Shown: positions 56,279-64,000 of the stretch, piece after piece | How the letters are laid out: each line of letters starts with the position of its first letter | Numbering within the stretch: position 1 is the stretch's first letter | DNA from: Streptomyces spongiicola | Lineage (GTDB): Bacteria; Actinomycetota; Actinomycetes; Streptomycetales; Streptomycetaceae | Length of the DNA stretch: 64,000 nt | Reading direction: 5' to 3' | NCBI RefSeq assembly: GCF_003122365.1 | Contig: NZ_CP029254.1 | Location: 6,574,001-6,638,000, forward strand | The notes under the pieces: generated by a model | The model's input: the letters and a program-made list of their open reading frames with translations, nothing else | Told to the model about the DNA's origin: nothing | Databases searched by the model: none | Program-made: the position numbers and the translations under genes

Positions 56279-57157
56279 TCACGGCTCCTGCCCGCCCTCG
56301 TCCGCGAGCAGCGCCGCGCGCAGTTCGGCCAGGACCCTGGTCAGCAGCCGGGACACGTGCATCTGCGAGATGCCGAGCCGCTCGCCGATCTCGGCCTGGG
56401 TCAGGTCGTCTCCGAACCGCAGGGCCAGGATGGCGCGTTCACGTTCCGGCAGCCGGGCGATCAGCGGCTTGAGGCACTCCAGGCACTCGACGACGTGCAG
56501 TGCCGGGTCCTCGTCGCCGAGACGGCCGGCGAGGGGGCTCGTGCCCTCGTCGTCCTGGAGCGGCTCTATCGAGCGGGCGACGTAGCCGTTGGCGGCCTGC
56601 TGGCCCTCCAGGACCTCCCCCTCCGTGAGATCGAGGTGGGTGGCCAGCTCCGCCGGGGTGGGCGCGCGGCCCAGGTCCTGCTCCAGGACGTCGTACGCCT
56701 TTGCGAGATCCAGCCGGAGTTCCTGTAGCCGCCGCGGCACGTGCACCGCCCAGCTGGTGTCGCGGAAGAAGCGCTTGACCTCGCCGACCACGGTGGGCAG
56801 TGCGAAGGAGGTGAACTCGATCTCGCGCTCGACGTCGAAGCGGTTGATCGCCTTGATCAGGCCGACCGTGCCGACCTGGACGATGTCCTCCATGGGCTCA
56901 CTGCGGCCCCGGAACCGGGCGGCGGCGTACTTCACCAGGCTGAGGTTCAGTTCCACCAGCGTGTTGCGGACGTACGAGTACTCCGCCGAACCCTCCTCGA
57001 GCGTGCGGAGCCGCCGGAACAGTGCGAGCGAGAGGGCGCGCGCGTCGAGCGCGCTGACGGTCCGGAAGTCCGGGATCTCCGGCAGGTCGCCGAGCGCCGC
57101 AGGCCGGTCCGGCCGTGTGCCACCGACGTCGGATCCGCGGGTGGGGGAGCTGGGCAT
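56279..57157 (-). CDS. RNA polymerase sigma factor, SigB/SigF family
   Basis: A 292-residue group 3 sigma factor. Region 2 (MEDIVQVGTVGLIKAINRFD, FTSFALPTVVGEVKRFFRD), region 3 (PRRLQELRLDLAKAYDVL) and region 4 (LTQAEIGERLGISQMHVSRLL) are all present. ATG 57157 has GGAGG upstream. It is the expected target of the STAS/RsbW and SpoIIE proteins at 47.6-54.4 kb, though it is not adjacent to its own anti-sigma. Confidence 0.93.
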   Translation of the reverse strand: MPSSPTRGSDVGGTRPDRPAALGDLPEIPDFRTVSALDARALSLALFRRLRTLEEGSAEYSYVRNTLVELNLSLVKYAAARFRGRSEPMEDIVQVGTVGLIKAINRFDVEREIEFTSFALPTVVGEVKRFFRDTSWAVHVPRRLQELRLDLAKAYDVLEQDLGRAPTPAELATHLDLTEGEVLEGQQAANGYVARSIEPLQDDEGTSPLAGRLGDEDPALHVVECLECLKPLIARLPERERAILALRFGDDLTQAEIGERLGISQMHVSRLLTRVLAELRAALLADEGGQEP

Positions 57158-57227
57158 GGGTGTCCTCCGGCGGGAGGGGGCGGCACCGCCGACGGTGCCG
57201 GGGCCGTCGGTCGGACTCTGCCGGCCT

Positions 57228-57254
57228 GGTACCTATCTGGTACCCAAATGTACC
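57228..57254 (-). promoter_or_regulatory. Three GGTAC boxes upstream of the sigma gene
   Basis: On the minus strand GGTAC occurs three times within 27 bp (57254, 57244 and 57233), once as GGGTACC, which resembles the -10 element of Streptomyces sigma-B-type promoters. This suggests autoregulation. No -35 element at the usual 14-16 base spacing was found, so it is tentative. Confidence 0.35.
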
Positions 57255-57395
57255 TTTCCGGCGCATCCGGTGTCCGGTGCGCCGGAGGTGACGCGGTGCC
57301 GTGGACGCCTGGGGAACGGCCGGTCCGGGTAGGCACGGTGAGGGTCGCCGACCGCGGGCGGCGGTGGCGAACGGTGACGGCCGCGAGGCCCGCCG

Positions 57396-57596
57396 TCAGG
57401 GCAGATAGCGCTCCAGGGCGGCGGCGCCCTTCTCCGCTATCTCCTTGCGGGCACGGGCCACGTTCTCGGGCGTGCACTCGCGGCCGGACGCCATCACCAG
57501 GTCCTCGGGGTCGAAGGGCCGCTCCGACCCGGTGAAGTACCGAGCCGGCCGCCGCCCGCTCTCGGGCTGCTGCTCTCCTGCGTTGTCCTGCTTCAT
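57396..57596 (-). CDS. Small hypothetical protein
   Basis: A 66-residue acidic protein (with EDLVMASGRECTPENVARAR and ending LERYLP). ATG 57596 has GGAGG about 6 bases upstream, and the codon bias is normal. No membrane segment. Not recognised beyond being a typical small Streptomyces protein near stress genes. Confidence 0.72.
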   Translation of the reverse strand: MKQDNAGEQQPESGRRPARYFTGSERPFDPEDLVMASGRECTPENVARARKEIAEKGAAALERYLP

Positions 57597-58221
57597 GGTC
57601 TGCCTCCGGGCTCGTCCGGATGGGGACTGAGTACCAGCATCACGCGGTATCCGGCGCGATGCAGCCCGGCGGGGGGAAGGCGGAGCGAAGCGGCCGCGAA
57701 GGGGAGCGAAGGCGCCGCGAAGGGGGCCGCGAAGGGGACCGTGAACACGGCCCGTTGTGAGTGGACGGCTACACCCCGCGAGATAGCGGAGCGCGACGGC
57801 GCGACGGCACGACGGCACGACGGCGCGAGGAGCACCGGGGGTGCGCACGGGGATGTGCCGTCGCGCCGTGAGTGCCGGCCCGGGGCCTCTTGCCACGCTC
57901 GCGGATACGCGGCACGACCTCGGCGGGCACGGGGCGCACCGCGCGCCGGCGCTCGGCACGATCCCGGGACCCGCCGCGGAGACCGCGTACATCGCGTGGG
58001 TCCGGGCCCCTGCGTATCGCGTGGGTCGGGGTCCTGGCGGCGGTCGTCTGGAGGTGTGGACCACGCACCTCGGCCCCTCTCGGTGCCTGGTGCGCCAGCG
58101 CGCCAGTGCGCCTGTGCGCCCGCGTGTCTTGCGGCATCGTGGCCATGCGGCCGGGCCGGGGCGGCCCGGGACGCGGCGACGGGCCTGTGGCGGTCCCGCG
58201 CTCCCGGTGCGGTCCCGGCCG
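57597..58221. other. Gene-free region with GCGACGGC-type repeats
   Basis: About 620 bases. GAAGGGGRCCGCGAAGG-type repeats occur near 57700 and CGACGGCACGACGG near 57800. No gene with a plausible start was found. Confidence 0.55.
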
Positions 58222-58644
58222 TCAGGCGATCGAGGCCGAGACGACAGCGGCGACCGCGAGGTTGCACGCCGCCGTGACCCAGACCGCCGGATGCGGTTCC
58301 GGCTCGACCAGCGTCGCCCCCAGCCTGCCGGGCGTCACCAGGTCCACCACCAGGAACGCCACGGCCATCAGCAGCAGCCCCAGCATTCCGAACGCGGCCG
58401 TCGACACGAGCCCCTTGGCGAAGTCGTCGTAGGTCGTCCAGATCGAGGTGAAGACGATCCCGCCGATGCCCAGCAGCGCCGAACTCAGCAGCACAGACGC
58501 GTTGCGGTTGCGCTCCTCCCAGATCAGACGGCCGAGCCTGCCCGGCGTCAGCACGTCCACCAGCACGATGCCGAGGATCAGCAGCACGATGCCGAGGACA
58601 CCGTAAGCGGTGGTCCGGCCGAGTCCGTTGACTATGTCCGTCAT
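58222..58644 (-). CDS. DUF350 membrane protein
   Basis: A 140-residue protein with about four membrane segments (TTAYGVLGIVLLILGIVLVD, and FGMLGLLLMAVAFLVVDL), two of them in tandem halves each ending in LTPGRLG or VTPGRLG, which is the DUF350 duplication. Its ATG overlaps the stop of the YihY gene (ATGA), so the two are co-translated. Function unknown. Confidence 0.88.
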   Translation of the reverse strand: MTDIVNGLGRTTAYGVLGIVLLILGIVLVDVLTPGRLGRLIWEERNRNASVLLSSALLGIGGIVFTSIWTTYDDFAKGLVSTAAFGMLGLLLMAVAFLVVDLVTPGRLGATLVEPEPHPAVWVTAACNLAVAAVVSASIA

Positions 58645-60338
58645 GAGAAGCAGGTCTCCGTCAGAGAATGATCGTGGCCAGGGCGCGGCAAAATGTATCG
58701 CACGCGCACCGCGGCGGCGACGGAGCCGGCCCGGCGGCTCAGGGGCCCGGACGCCGGTGCGGCCGGGCGGGCGCGGTGCCCGGGGCCGCGGGCTTGCCGG
58801 CGGGCCGTTCGGGGCCGTGCCGCGGTTCGGCGGCGGCCCATCCGCCGCCGTACCCGCACGAGTACCACCATCCCGGCGGCCGCGCCCGCCGCCAGGGCCG
58901 CGCCGGGCCGCCGCCGTACGCCGGAGGCGAGGGCGCGGACCCTCCGGGCCGGTTCGTCGGCCGGTTGCCGCGCCACCGGCGCCCGGCCGGGAGGCGACGC
59001 GGTCCGGTCGGCGGCCGACGGCATCCGGGCCCACCCGGTCGCCCTCAGCGCCTTCGCCTTGGCCTGCGCCGCGACCGCCGAGGCCCCGGCGCTGATCCGG
59101 GACTTCGCGTCCGTTCTCACCGCGGGGTCCTGCGCCTTGCCACCTGCTTCCGTCCGGGTCCCGGCTCCTTGCGGGCGGCTGCCCCCGTCCGACGTGCCCT
59201 CGCGGGATCCGGCTCCGGCCGCGGCGCGGTCCGGGGGGCGGCCTCCGCCTGCTTCGCGGGGCCGTTCGGTCCCGGCCCCCGGCTTTCCGGCCACCGCCCG
59301 GCGATGGTCCTCCTCGCTCCACGCCGAGGTGTCCCGCGGTTCGACGTAGGGCTCCGCGTCCTTCGGGTGACCACCGGCGATCGCCCGCTGGCGTGAGAGT
59401 TCGGCGTCGAACTCCAGCCCCAGCAGGACGGCGAGATTGGTGATCCACAGCCACACCAGGAAGATGATGACTCCGGCGAGCGTTCCGTAGATCCGCTGGT
59501 AGGAGCCGAAACGGGACGCGTAGAAGGCGAACCCGGCCGACGCCGCCGCCCAGATGAGCACGGCGAGGGCGCTGCCCGGGGTGACCCAGGTGAAGCCGCG
59601 GTCGCGGGCGTTGGGCGCGGCCCGGTAGAGAAGCCCGATCATCAGCGTGACCAGTACGACGAGCACGGGCCACTTGGCGATCGACCACACGGTGACGATG
59701 GTCTGCCCGATGCCGAGTGCCTCCCCCGTCCTGCGGGCGAGACCGCCGGTGAGCACGACGATCGCGGCGGCGAGCACGGTGAGCACCAGCAGGAGGGCCG
59801 TGAGGGCGAGCCGCAGCGGGGCGATCTTCCACAGCGGCCGGCCCTCCGGCATGTCGTACACCGTGTTGGACGCGCGGATGAACGCCGCGACGTACCCGGA
59901 GGCCGCCCAGAGCGCGAGGGACAGACCGATGACGGCCATCGCCGACCCGAGCCCCGTGTGCCCCTGCAACTGCTGCACCGCGCCGGTGAGGATGTCCCGA
60001 ACCGGGCCCGGAGCCGGCTCTCTGACCATGCCGAGGATCCCGGTGGTGAGCCGCTCGCCCGTGGCGCCGAGCAGCGCCACCAGCAGGAGCAGTGCCGGGA
60101 ACAGCGAGAGGATGCTGTAGTAGGTCAGCGCCGCGGCCCGGTCGCCCAGTCCGTCCTCGCGGAACTCCCTGACCGTTCCCCGCAGTACGGCCGCCCAGGA
60201 CTTCCGGGGCAAGTCGGTGGGCTCGTCCGGTGCCCGGCGCCGCACGGCCTCGTCCGGCCCCCCGCGGGGCCGGTCCGCACCGCGCCCGGCTCCGCGCTCT
60301 GCGCCCTCCGCCCGATCCGGCCCTCGCATGGGTGTCAT
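58641..60338 (-). CDS. YihY/BrkB-family membrane protein with long C-terminal tail
   Basis: A 565-residue protein. The first ~330 residues hold the six-helix YihY/BrkB domain (DRAAALTYYSILSLFPALLLL, ASGYVAAFIRASNTVYD, SYQRIYGTLAGVIIFLVWLW). The remaining ~235 residues are Arg/Ala/Pro-rich with one membrane-like segment and look disordered, longer than in most members. ATG 60338 has AGGTG upstream. It is followed by DUF350. Confidence 0.86.
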   Translation of the reverse strand: MTPMRGPDRAEGAERGAGRGADRPRGGPDEAVRRRAPDEPTDLPRKSWAAVLRGTVREFREDGLGDRAAALTYYSILSLFPALLLLVALLGATGERLTTGILGMVREPAPGPVRDILTGAVQQLQGHTGLGSAMAVIGLSLALWAASGYVAAFIRASNTVYDMPEGRPLWKIAPLRLALTALLLVLTVLAAAIVVLTGGLARRTGEALGIGQTIVTVWSIAKWPVLVVLVTLMIGLLYRAAPNARDRGFTWVTPGSALAVLIWAAASAGFAFYASRFGSYQRIYGTLAGVIIFLVWLWITNLAVLLGLEFDAELSRQRAIAGGHPKDAEPYVEPRDTSAWSEEDHRRAVAGKPGAGTERPREAGGGRPPDRAAAGAGSREGTSDGGSRPQGAGTRTEAGGKAQDPAVRTDAKSRISAGASAVAAQAKAKALRATGWARMPSAADRTASPPGRAPVARQPADEPARRVRALASGVRRRPGAALAAGAAAGMVVLVRVRRRMGRRRTAARPRTARRQARGPGHRARPAAPASGPLSRRAGSVAAAVRVRYILPRPGHDHSLTETCFS

Positions 60339-60391
60339 GCCCAGCACCTAGCCGCCGTGCGGGAACGCAAACGGCGGCGATGCCCGGAGGA

Positions 60392-60667
60392 TCACCGGCC
60401 GTGCGCCGCGCCGTGCCTCCCGTGCGAGATCCGCCGCCCGATCACCAGCAGATCCACCGCCGCGACCAGTGCCAGGACCCCGCAGACCACGGCCAGCGCG
60501 ACGAGCACCGAGGGACTCGGGGAGTCCAGGGGGCCGGACGCACCGGCCCAGGCCGCGAACAGCCCGGTTCCCGCGGCGAAGACGGGGAGGGCGACGAGTG
60601 AGAGCACCAGCCTCAGGGTCAGCGCGCTCCGGGCGGTGACGGGTTCCGTTCCGGTCCGACGCGTCAT
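60392..60667 (-). CDS. Small two-TM protein (DUF6343-like)
   Basis: A 91-residue protein with two membrane segments (LVLSLVALPVFAAGTGLFA; LVALAVVCGVLALVAAVDLLV). It begins MTRRTGTEPVTARSAL and has GGAGG before ATG 60667. The N-terminal EPVTARSAL motif and layout fit the small DUF6343 family of Streptomyces. Function unknown. Confidence 0.82.
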   Translation of the reverse strand: MTRRTGTEPVTARSALTLRLVLSLVALPVFAAGTGLFAAWAGASGPLDSPSPSVLVALAVVCGVLALVAAVDLLVIGRRISHGRHGAAHGR

Positions 60668-61204
60668 GGAGCCTCCAGCGTTCGTGCCGGGTCCGCTGCC
60701 GGGCCGATCGTGGGGCCGGCCCGGCCTGCCGGGCCCGGGATCTCGCCGGCCGGGATCTTGCCCGGTCGGGATCTCGCCCAGGCCGCGATTTCGGCCGGTC
60801 GGCATCGCGTCGACGCCGGACGCTCGTGGCGGCGGACCCGTCTCGTTCCCCCGCTTCCCCCGTACCCGCCGGGAGGGGCTCCGAACACACCGGGCGGGGC
60901 CCTCCGGCGGTGCGGACCGGGGCGGTGGCCGCCCGTGCCGCGATCGGTACGGGCTGCGACGGCCGCACGCCTGCCACGAGCGGCCGCACGGATCGTGACA
61001 CGGGCGGGCCGTACGCCGCCGCTGGTCGAGCGGGGCTCCGGTCCGCGCTCCGCCCCGGGCCCCGGTGCCGCCTTCTGAGCCGGGACGGTCACACCGTGCC
61101 GGGGCGCTTTTCCGGCACGCCCCGCCGCGCTCGACCGCTCCCCACCGCTCGACCGCTTCCCGCTGTGCCGGGCACTCCCCGCTGTTCCCCGCCACCCCGG
61201 CCGG
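60668..61204. other. Gene-free region
   Basis: About 540 bases without a recognised gene. A repeated CGGGATCTYGCCC motif occurs near 60728-60782. The section before PadR is ordinary GC-rich DNA. Confidence 0.5.
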
Positions 61205-61807
61205 TCAGTGGTGGGGGTCCTCCGGCAGCACGCCGACGAACGGGTCGCCCTCGCCGCTGAAGATGTAGGCGCCGCCGCGGATACGCTCGATCAGATCGCG
61301 GGTCCACTGGGCCCCGGTGTCGGCCGAGTGGAGCCAGAAGTTCATGATCTCGCCGATGTGGCCGAGCTGTTCCGGGCCCTCCGCGGGGATGTAGTCCGCG
61401 ACCACCGTCGCGCGCCATGCCTCGATGGCACGCACCCGCTCCTCCAGGAGGCGCAGGGCCTCCCCGCGGTCGAGGTCCACCATGAAGCCGAGCCCCGTGG
61501 TGAGCATGTCCGGTCTCTGGTCGTAGGCGGTGAGGGACCGCCGGAGCAGGGCGAAGTACTCCTCGGTGCCCTGCTCGGTGACCTCGTACTCGGTACGCGG
61601 CGGGCCGCCTGCCGTGGACGGCGCGATCTCGTGCGCGCGCAGCAGTCCCTGCCTGGCCATCTGCTTCAGGGCGTGGTAGATCGAGCCGGGCTTGGCGTGG
61701 GACCACTCGTGCGCGCCCCAGTACTCCAGGTCGCTGCGCACCTGGTAGCCGTGAGCCCGCCCGTGCCGGCGGACCGCGCCGAGCACGAGAAGACGGATCG
61801 CTGACAT
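61205..61807 (-). CDS. PadR-family regulator
   Basis: A 200-residue regulator with an N-terminal winged helix (about 5-75, HGRAHGYQVRSDL and GSIYHALKQMARQGLL) and a C-terminal coiled domain of the Vir_act_alpha_C type. It probably represses an exporter or metabolic gene. The ATG at 61807 is consistent with conservation. Confidence 0.9.
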   Translation of the reverse strand: MSAIRLLVLGAVRRHGRAHGYQVRSDLEYWGAHEWSHAKPGSIYHALKQMARQGLLRAHEIAPSTAGGPPRTEYEVTEQGTEEYFALLRRSLTAYDQRPDMLTTGLGFMVDLDRGEALRLLEERVRAIEAWRATVVADYIPAEGPEQLGHIGEIMNFWLHSADTGAQWTRDLIERIRGGAYIFSGEGDPFVGVLPEDPHH

Positions 61808-62321
61808 GGGGCCAGCGTAGAGCCGACCCGGTCACTCCCAGGAGCCCGCCTGCTGTTCGGCGACCGGTTCGAAGGCCCCTCGCACCGTCCGGCGACACGC
61901 GGACGATGTCGGCGTGCCCGGCGTGCCGGGCCGTTCTCGCGGATCGGGTGGTGGCACAGCCATCGCACCGAGCCCCGGCCGCCCGGTGTGAACCAGGGCT
62001 GGTCCGGCGGGGGGCGAGACGTCGTCGGCGCTGGGCGCGGCGGGGTGTGCGAGTGACCATGACCGCCCCGCCTCCCGGGAGGCCCCGCAGCAGGACTCCT
62101 GCGGGAGCGCGTGGCCCGCAGCGGGGCTCCTGCCGGAGAGGGGAAGAGCCCGCCGCGCGGGCCGGCCCCCGGCGCCACCTCCGTCCCGCCCGGGTGCACC
62201 GGGGAGCCGGCAGGCCGCTCGCACGCCATCGCGGCGGTCGCACCCTCGTGTGCGCGTGCCGTCCTTCACCGCCGGCCGGCGGGCCGCGAAACGGTGCGGC
62301 TCCACCGGCCGGCGGAGACGG
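61808..62321. other. Gene-free region
   Basis: About 510 bases of GC-rich sequence with no credible gene; frames on both strands lack ribosome-binding sites. Confidence 0.5.
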
Positions 62322-62543
62322 TCACTTGGCGGGGGTCTCCAGCGCGGCCAGGGCCTGCGCCCACCGCACGTACTTCAGATCGGCCAGGTCGGCGACCGTC
62401 CTGACGCCGAACGCCTCGTCGAGGAGTTCGCCGTCCCGGTCCGAGACGCCTTTCAGAGCCGACACCGGTGCGGCGAGGATCTCCGGCAGCCCCTTGTCCG
62501 CCCATGCCTTGTCCAGCATCTCGCCCAGATCGATCGAAGCCAT
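62322..62543 (-). CDS. Small HhH-like conserved protein
   Basis: A 73-residue acidic protein (MASIDLGEMLDKAWADKGL; LKGVSDRDGELLDEAFGVRT). The C-terminal half resembles a helix-hairpin-helix motif of nucleic-acid-binding proteins, but no catalytic residues are seen. ATG 62543 has GGGAGGGGAG upstream. Function unknown. Confidence 0.76.
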   Translation of the reverse strand: MASIDLGEMLDKAWADKGLPEILAAPVSALKGVSDRDGELLDEAFGVRTVADLADLKYVRWAQALAALETPAK

Positions 62544-63195
62544 GACTCCCCTCCCAGGGATGGATATTTACGGAGCGGCGATGCGCGCGGTCGGTGGGTT
62601 GGCGGTATGTGCCGGCTGACGCCCTGCCCACCCACGCTCCCCTTCCGGCCGACTGCGCTCGCCTGAGAGGCGGCCGGCGACATCCGGGCCGCCCCTCGCG
62701 ATCTCTACACGCATGTAGAAGCATAGGCGGCGTGGCCGGCGCGCAGGCGGCATTCCGGCCACTCGCCGGGAAACGTCCGGAAAGCGCCGGGAAGGCTTGC
62801 GCGCGACCGGAGTTGACCGGGCGCGGCTCCGGCGCGACCGCGCGCGGGCTCGGCTCCGCCGGGGCCTCCGAGCGGGGGAGGGGCAGGAATCAACCCGCCC
62901 CGCCCCCGCCGGGACCGGTGCCCATGGCCGGCACGGTCGCCGTACCCCCGGGCTCGGGCCCGTACCGGACGCAACCCGCGGTCGCGCGGTCGCGCGGTCA
63001 CGGGGTCACGGGGTCACGGGGACACGGGGCGTCCGCGGCGTCTCCCGGAGGCGGCGAGCCGGCCGATTCCACTCGCCGGGTATCGCCGGGTACACCGTCC
63101 CGAGCACGATCCCGAGCGCCGTGAGCCGACCGTAGGCGCCCGGGAGGCGCCCGGGAGGCGCGAGAACTGTCAGAGCAGTCCTGAGATGCATTCAT
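62544..63195. other. Gene-poor region with GTCACGGG repeats
   Basis: No gene recognised. Short repeats CGCGGTCG and GTCACGGG occur at 62984-63030, and GGGAGGCGCCC units near 63138-63160. Confidence 0.55.
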
Positions 63196-63215
63196 CCCCG
63201 GCGTGAACGCCGGGG
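63196..63215. other. Perfect hairpin CCCCGGCG-TGAA-CGCCGGGG
   Basis: An 8-bp perfect stem around TGAA followed by GGGCTTT. It may be a terminator; similar hairpins mark ends of IS200/IS605-type elements, but no transposase is present. Confidence 0.4.
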
Positions 63216-63340
63216 GCTTTCCGCAAGAGGCCCGGTAACCGCGCTCACCGAACCGGCGCCGCGGATCTCGGCACGATCGAAGGGCGGGGCGGCCCCCGCG
63301 GTCGGGCGGGCCCGCGTCCCCGGGGACCAGGAGGTGCCCG

Positions 63341-63520
63341 GTGAACGCGGAGCGGTCTCCTGCACGCCTCGACGGCAGATGCCGAGGGGCGCGGGAGCGA
63401 TCGGCGCGGCCACGGTGCTGCTCGCCGGGGGAGGCGTGATCGGCTGGCAGACCCCGGCCGACCGGCCGGAACCCGTGACCGCGGTGCAGTCGGCCGGGGA
63501 CGCGTCCCCGCGGGCACCCG
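63341..63520 (+). pseudogene. Possible remnant of a sortase-like membrane protein
   Basis: A GTG at 63341 has AGGAGGTG upstream and opens with VNAERSPAR, but that frame hits a stop within about 35 codons. A different frame encodes GAGAIGAATVLLAGGGVIGW, a membrane segment of the kind that starts class F sortases, followed by QTPADRPEPV. A single frameshift near 63365-63390 would join the two. The catalytic part is not visible. The assignment is tentative. Confidence 0.35.
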
Positions 63521-63526
63521 CAGGGA

Positions 63527-63562
63527 CCGTCGCGTCCCGCGGGCGCCCGCGGGACGCGACGG
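63527..63562. repeat. 36-bp perfect palindrome
   Basis: The two halves (63527-63544 and 63545-63562) are exact reverse complements, with a centre GGGC|GCCC. It lies in the gene-poor end region and could form a cruciform or hairpin. Confidence 0.85.
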
Positions 63563-63933
63563 CCCCGCCGTGGACGAGCACCGCTTCGTCTGTGCGGGCG
63601 AGGCGGGCTTCCTCGACGACGCGTGGTCTTCGGGGACGACGCGTGGTCTTCGCGCCGGAGCACCGGTGCGGCGCCCGGCGGTCCCAGGCCGGGAGTCGGC
63701 TGAAGTCCGGTGCCTCGCCGTCCTCCTGACGATCGGTGAGCAACGGGCTGGGCGGCAGGGCGCTCGTCATCCGCTCGTCGCGGCCGTTGAACCCGGACGG
63801 GCCTCGGACAGGTCACGGACAGGTCCGGGACAGGCCGTGTTCGACCGGGCTCGCACCCCTCGCGCCGCCGTGCCGGGGGCCGGCCGCGGGGGGTGCCGCA
63901 CGGCTCTGTACATCGCACCCTGGAGGTGCTGTC

Positions 63934-64000
63934 ATGCACGCGACATGCTCAGCCGGGTATGCGGCGGACGTTCCCCCCGACGTACACCCGAAGCCCGAGG
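63934..64000 (+). CDS. Possible start of a gene running off the window
   Basis: An ATG at 63934 has GGAGGTG about 7 bases upstream and an open frame to the window edge (MHATCSAGYAADVPP...). Only 22 residues are visible and no family is recognised; the ribosome-binding site is the only support. Confidence 0.33.
   Translation, partial: MHATCSAGYAADVPPDVHPKPE

Noticed and set aside
61089..62243. Long minus-strand frame around PadR
   Set aside because: It is a frame shadow of the PadR gene with no start site and no domain.
62998..63939. 313-codon minus-strand frame near the end
   Set aside because: Passes through palindromes and repeats, has no recognisable domain, and is Arg/Pro-rich like noncoding GC-rich DNA.

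Overview
The window is high-GC actinobacterial chromosome, almost certainly Streptomyces. Third codon positions are strongly GC-biased. Many starts are GTG or TTG behind purine-rich ribosome-binding sites, and many gene pairs overlap by GTGA or ATGA. The content also fits: a conservon (multi-component signalling operon), a hopanoid locus, a TgmA/TgmB graspetide, a LAL regulator, a poly-HAMP hybrid kinase and sigma-B-type partner-switching proteins. No complete insertion sequence, prophage or rRNA operon was found. All functions come from reading motifs; no database search was run.

Layout. 0-2.6 kb: right end of a hopanoid locus (phosphorylase C-terminus, hpnH, class III aminotransferase). 3-6.7 kb: tyrosine phosphatase, a c-di-AMP (ydaO-type) riboswitch ahead of a LysM/M23 cell-wall hydrolase, and an SGNH hydrolase. 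6.7-14.2 kb: a two-repeat CRISPR-like unit, then a tightly coupled five-gene minus-strand operon (STM4015-STM4014-STM4013-STM4012-STM4011 families: LRR protein, ATP-grasp, sulfatase-fold, two radical SAM enzymes), flanked by a small hypothetical gene and a DUF6745-like gene. 14.2-21.4 kb: PfkB kinase, DinB protein, amidase, metallo-beta-lactamase-fold hydrolase, and a saccharopine-dehydrogenase-like gene divergent from a TetR gene with two candidate operators between them. 22-26 kb: conservon cvnABCD plus a GAF gene, with TTA codons in cvnA and cvnC. 26-29.7 kb: acyl-CoA dehydrogenase, a gene-free minisatellite tract, an XRE-cupin regulator and a GNAT enzyme.

29.8-36.3 kb: a palindrome array, tgmA-tgmB (precursor peptide and ATP-grasp ligase), a frameshifted transketolase remnant, tRNA-Pro(GGG) and two divergent DHA2-type exporters, one of whose start codons sits inside a perfect palindrome resembling the array. 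36.7-44 kb: giant LAL regulator, subtilase with a P-domain, DoxX protein, DUF309 protein with a His-rich repeat, and a second identical tRNA-Pro(GGG). 44-47.3 kb: phosphopantetheinyl transferase with a metallophosphoesterase, a cyclic-nucleotide-binding protein and a protein that aligns with eukaryotic RhoGDI. 47.6-60.7 kb: a stress-signalling region (STAS antagonist, RsbW-like ATPase, poly-HAMP hybrid kinase, ANTAR-GAF-PAS-SpoIIE phosphatase, CBS protein, PRC-barrel-like protein, sigma-B/F-type factor, small membrane proteins, YihY). 61-64 kb: PadR regulator, a small HhH-like protein, and a gene-poor end with a possible sortase remnant and a long palindrome.

How the parts fit. HpnH and the aminotransferase should act in sequence to build aminobacteriohopanetriol. 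The STM4011-4015 genes look like one pathway of unknown product. TgmA/TgmB should make an omega-ester or omega-amide peptide. The phosphatase, STAS, RsbW-like and sigma genes form a plausible partner-switching chain. A striking background feature is the number of unrelated short tandem repeats in the intergenic gaps.
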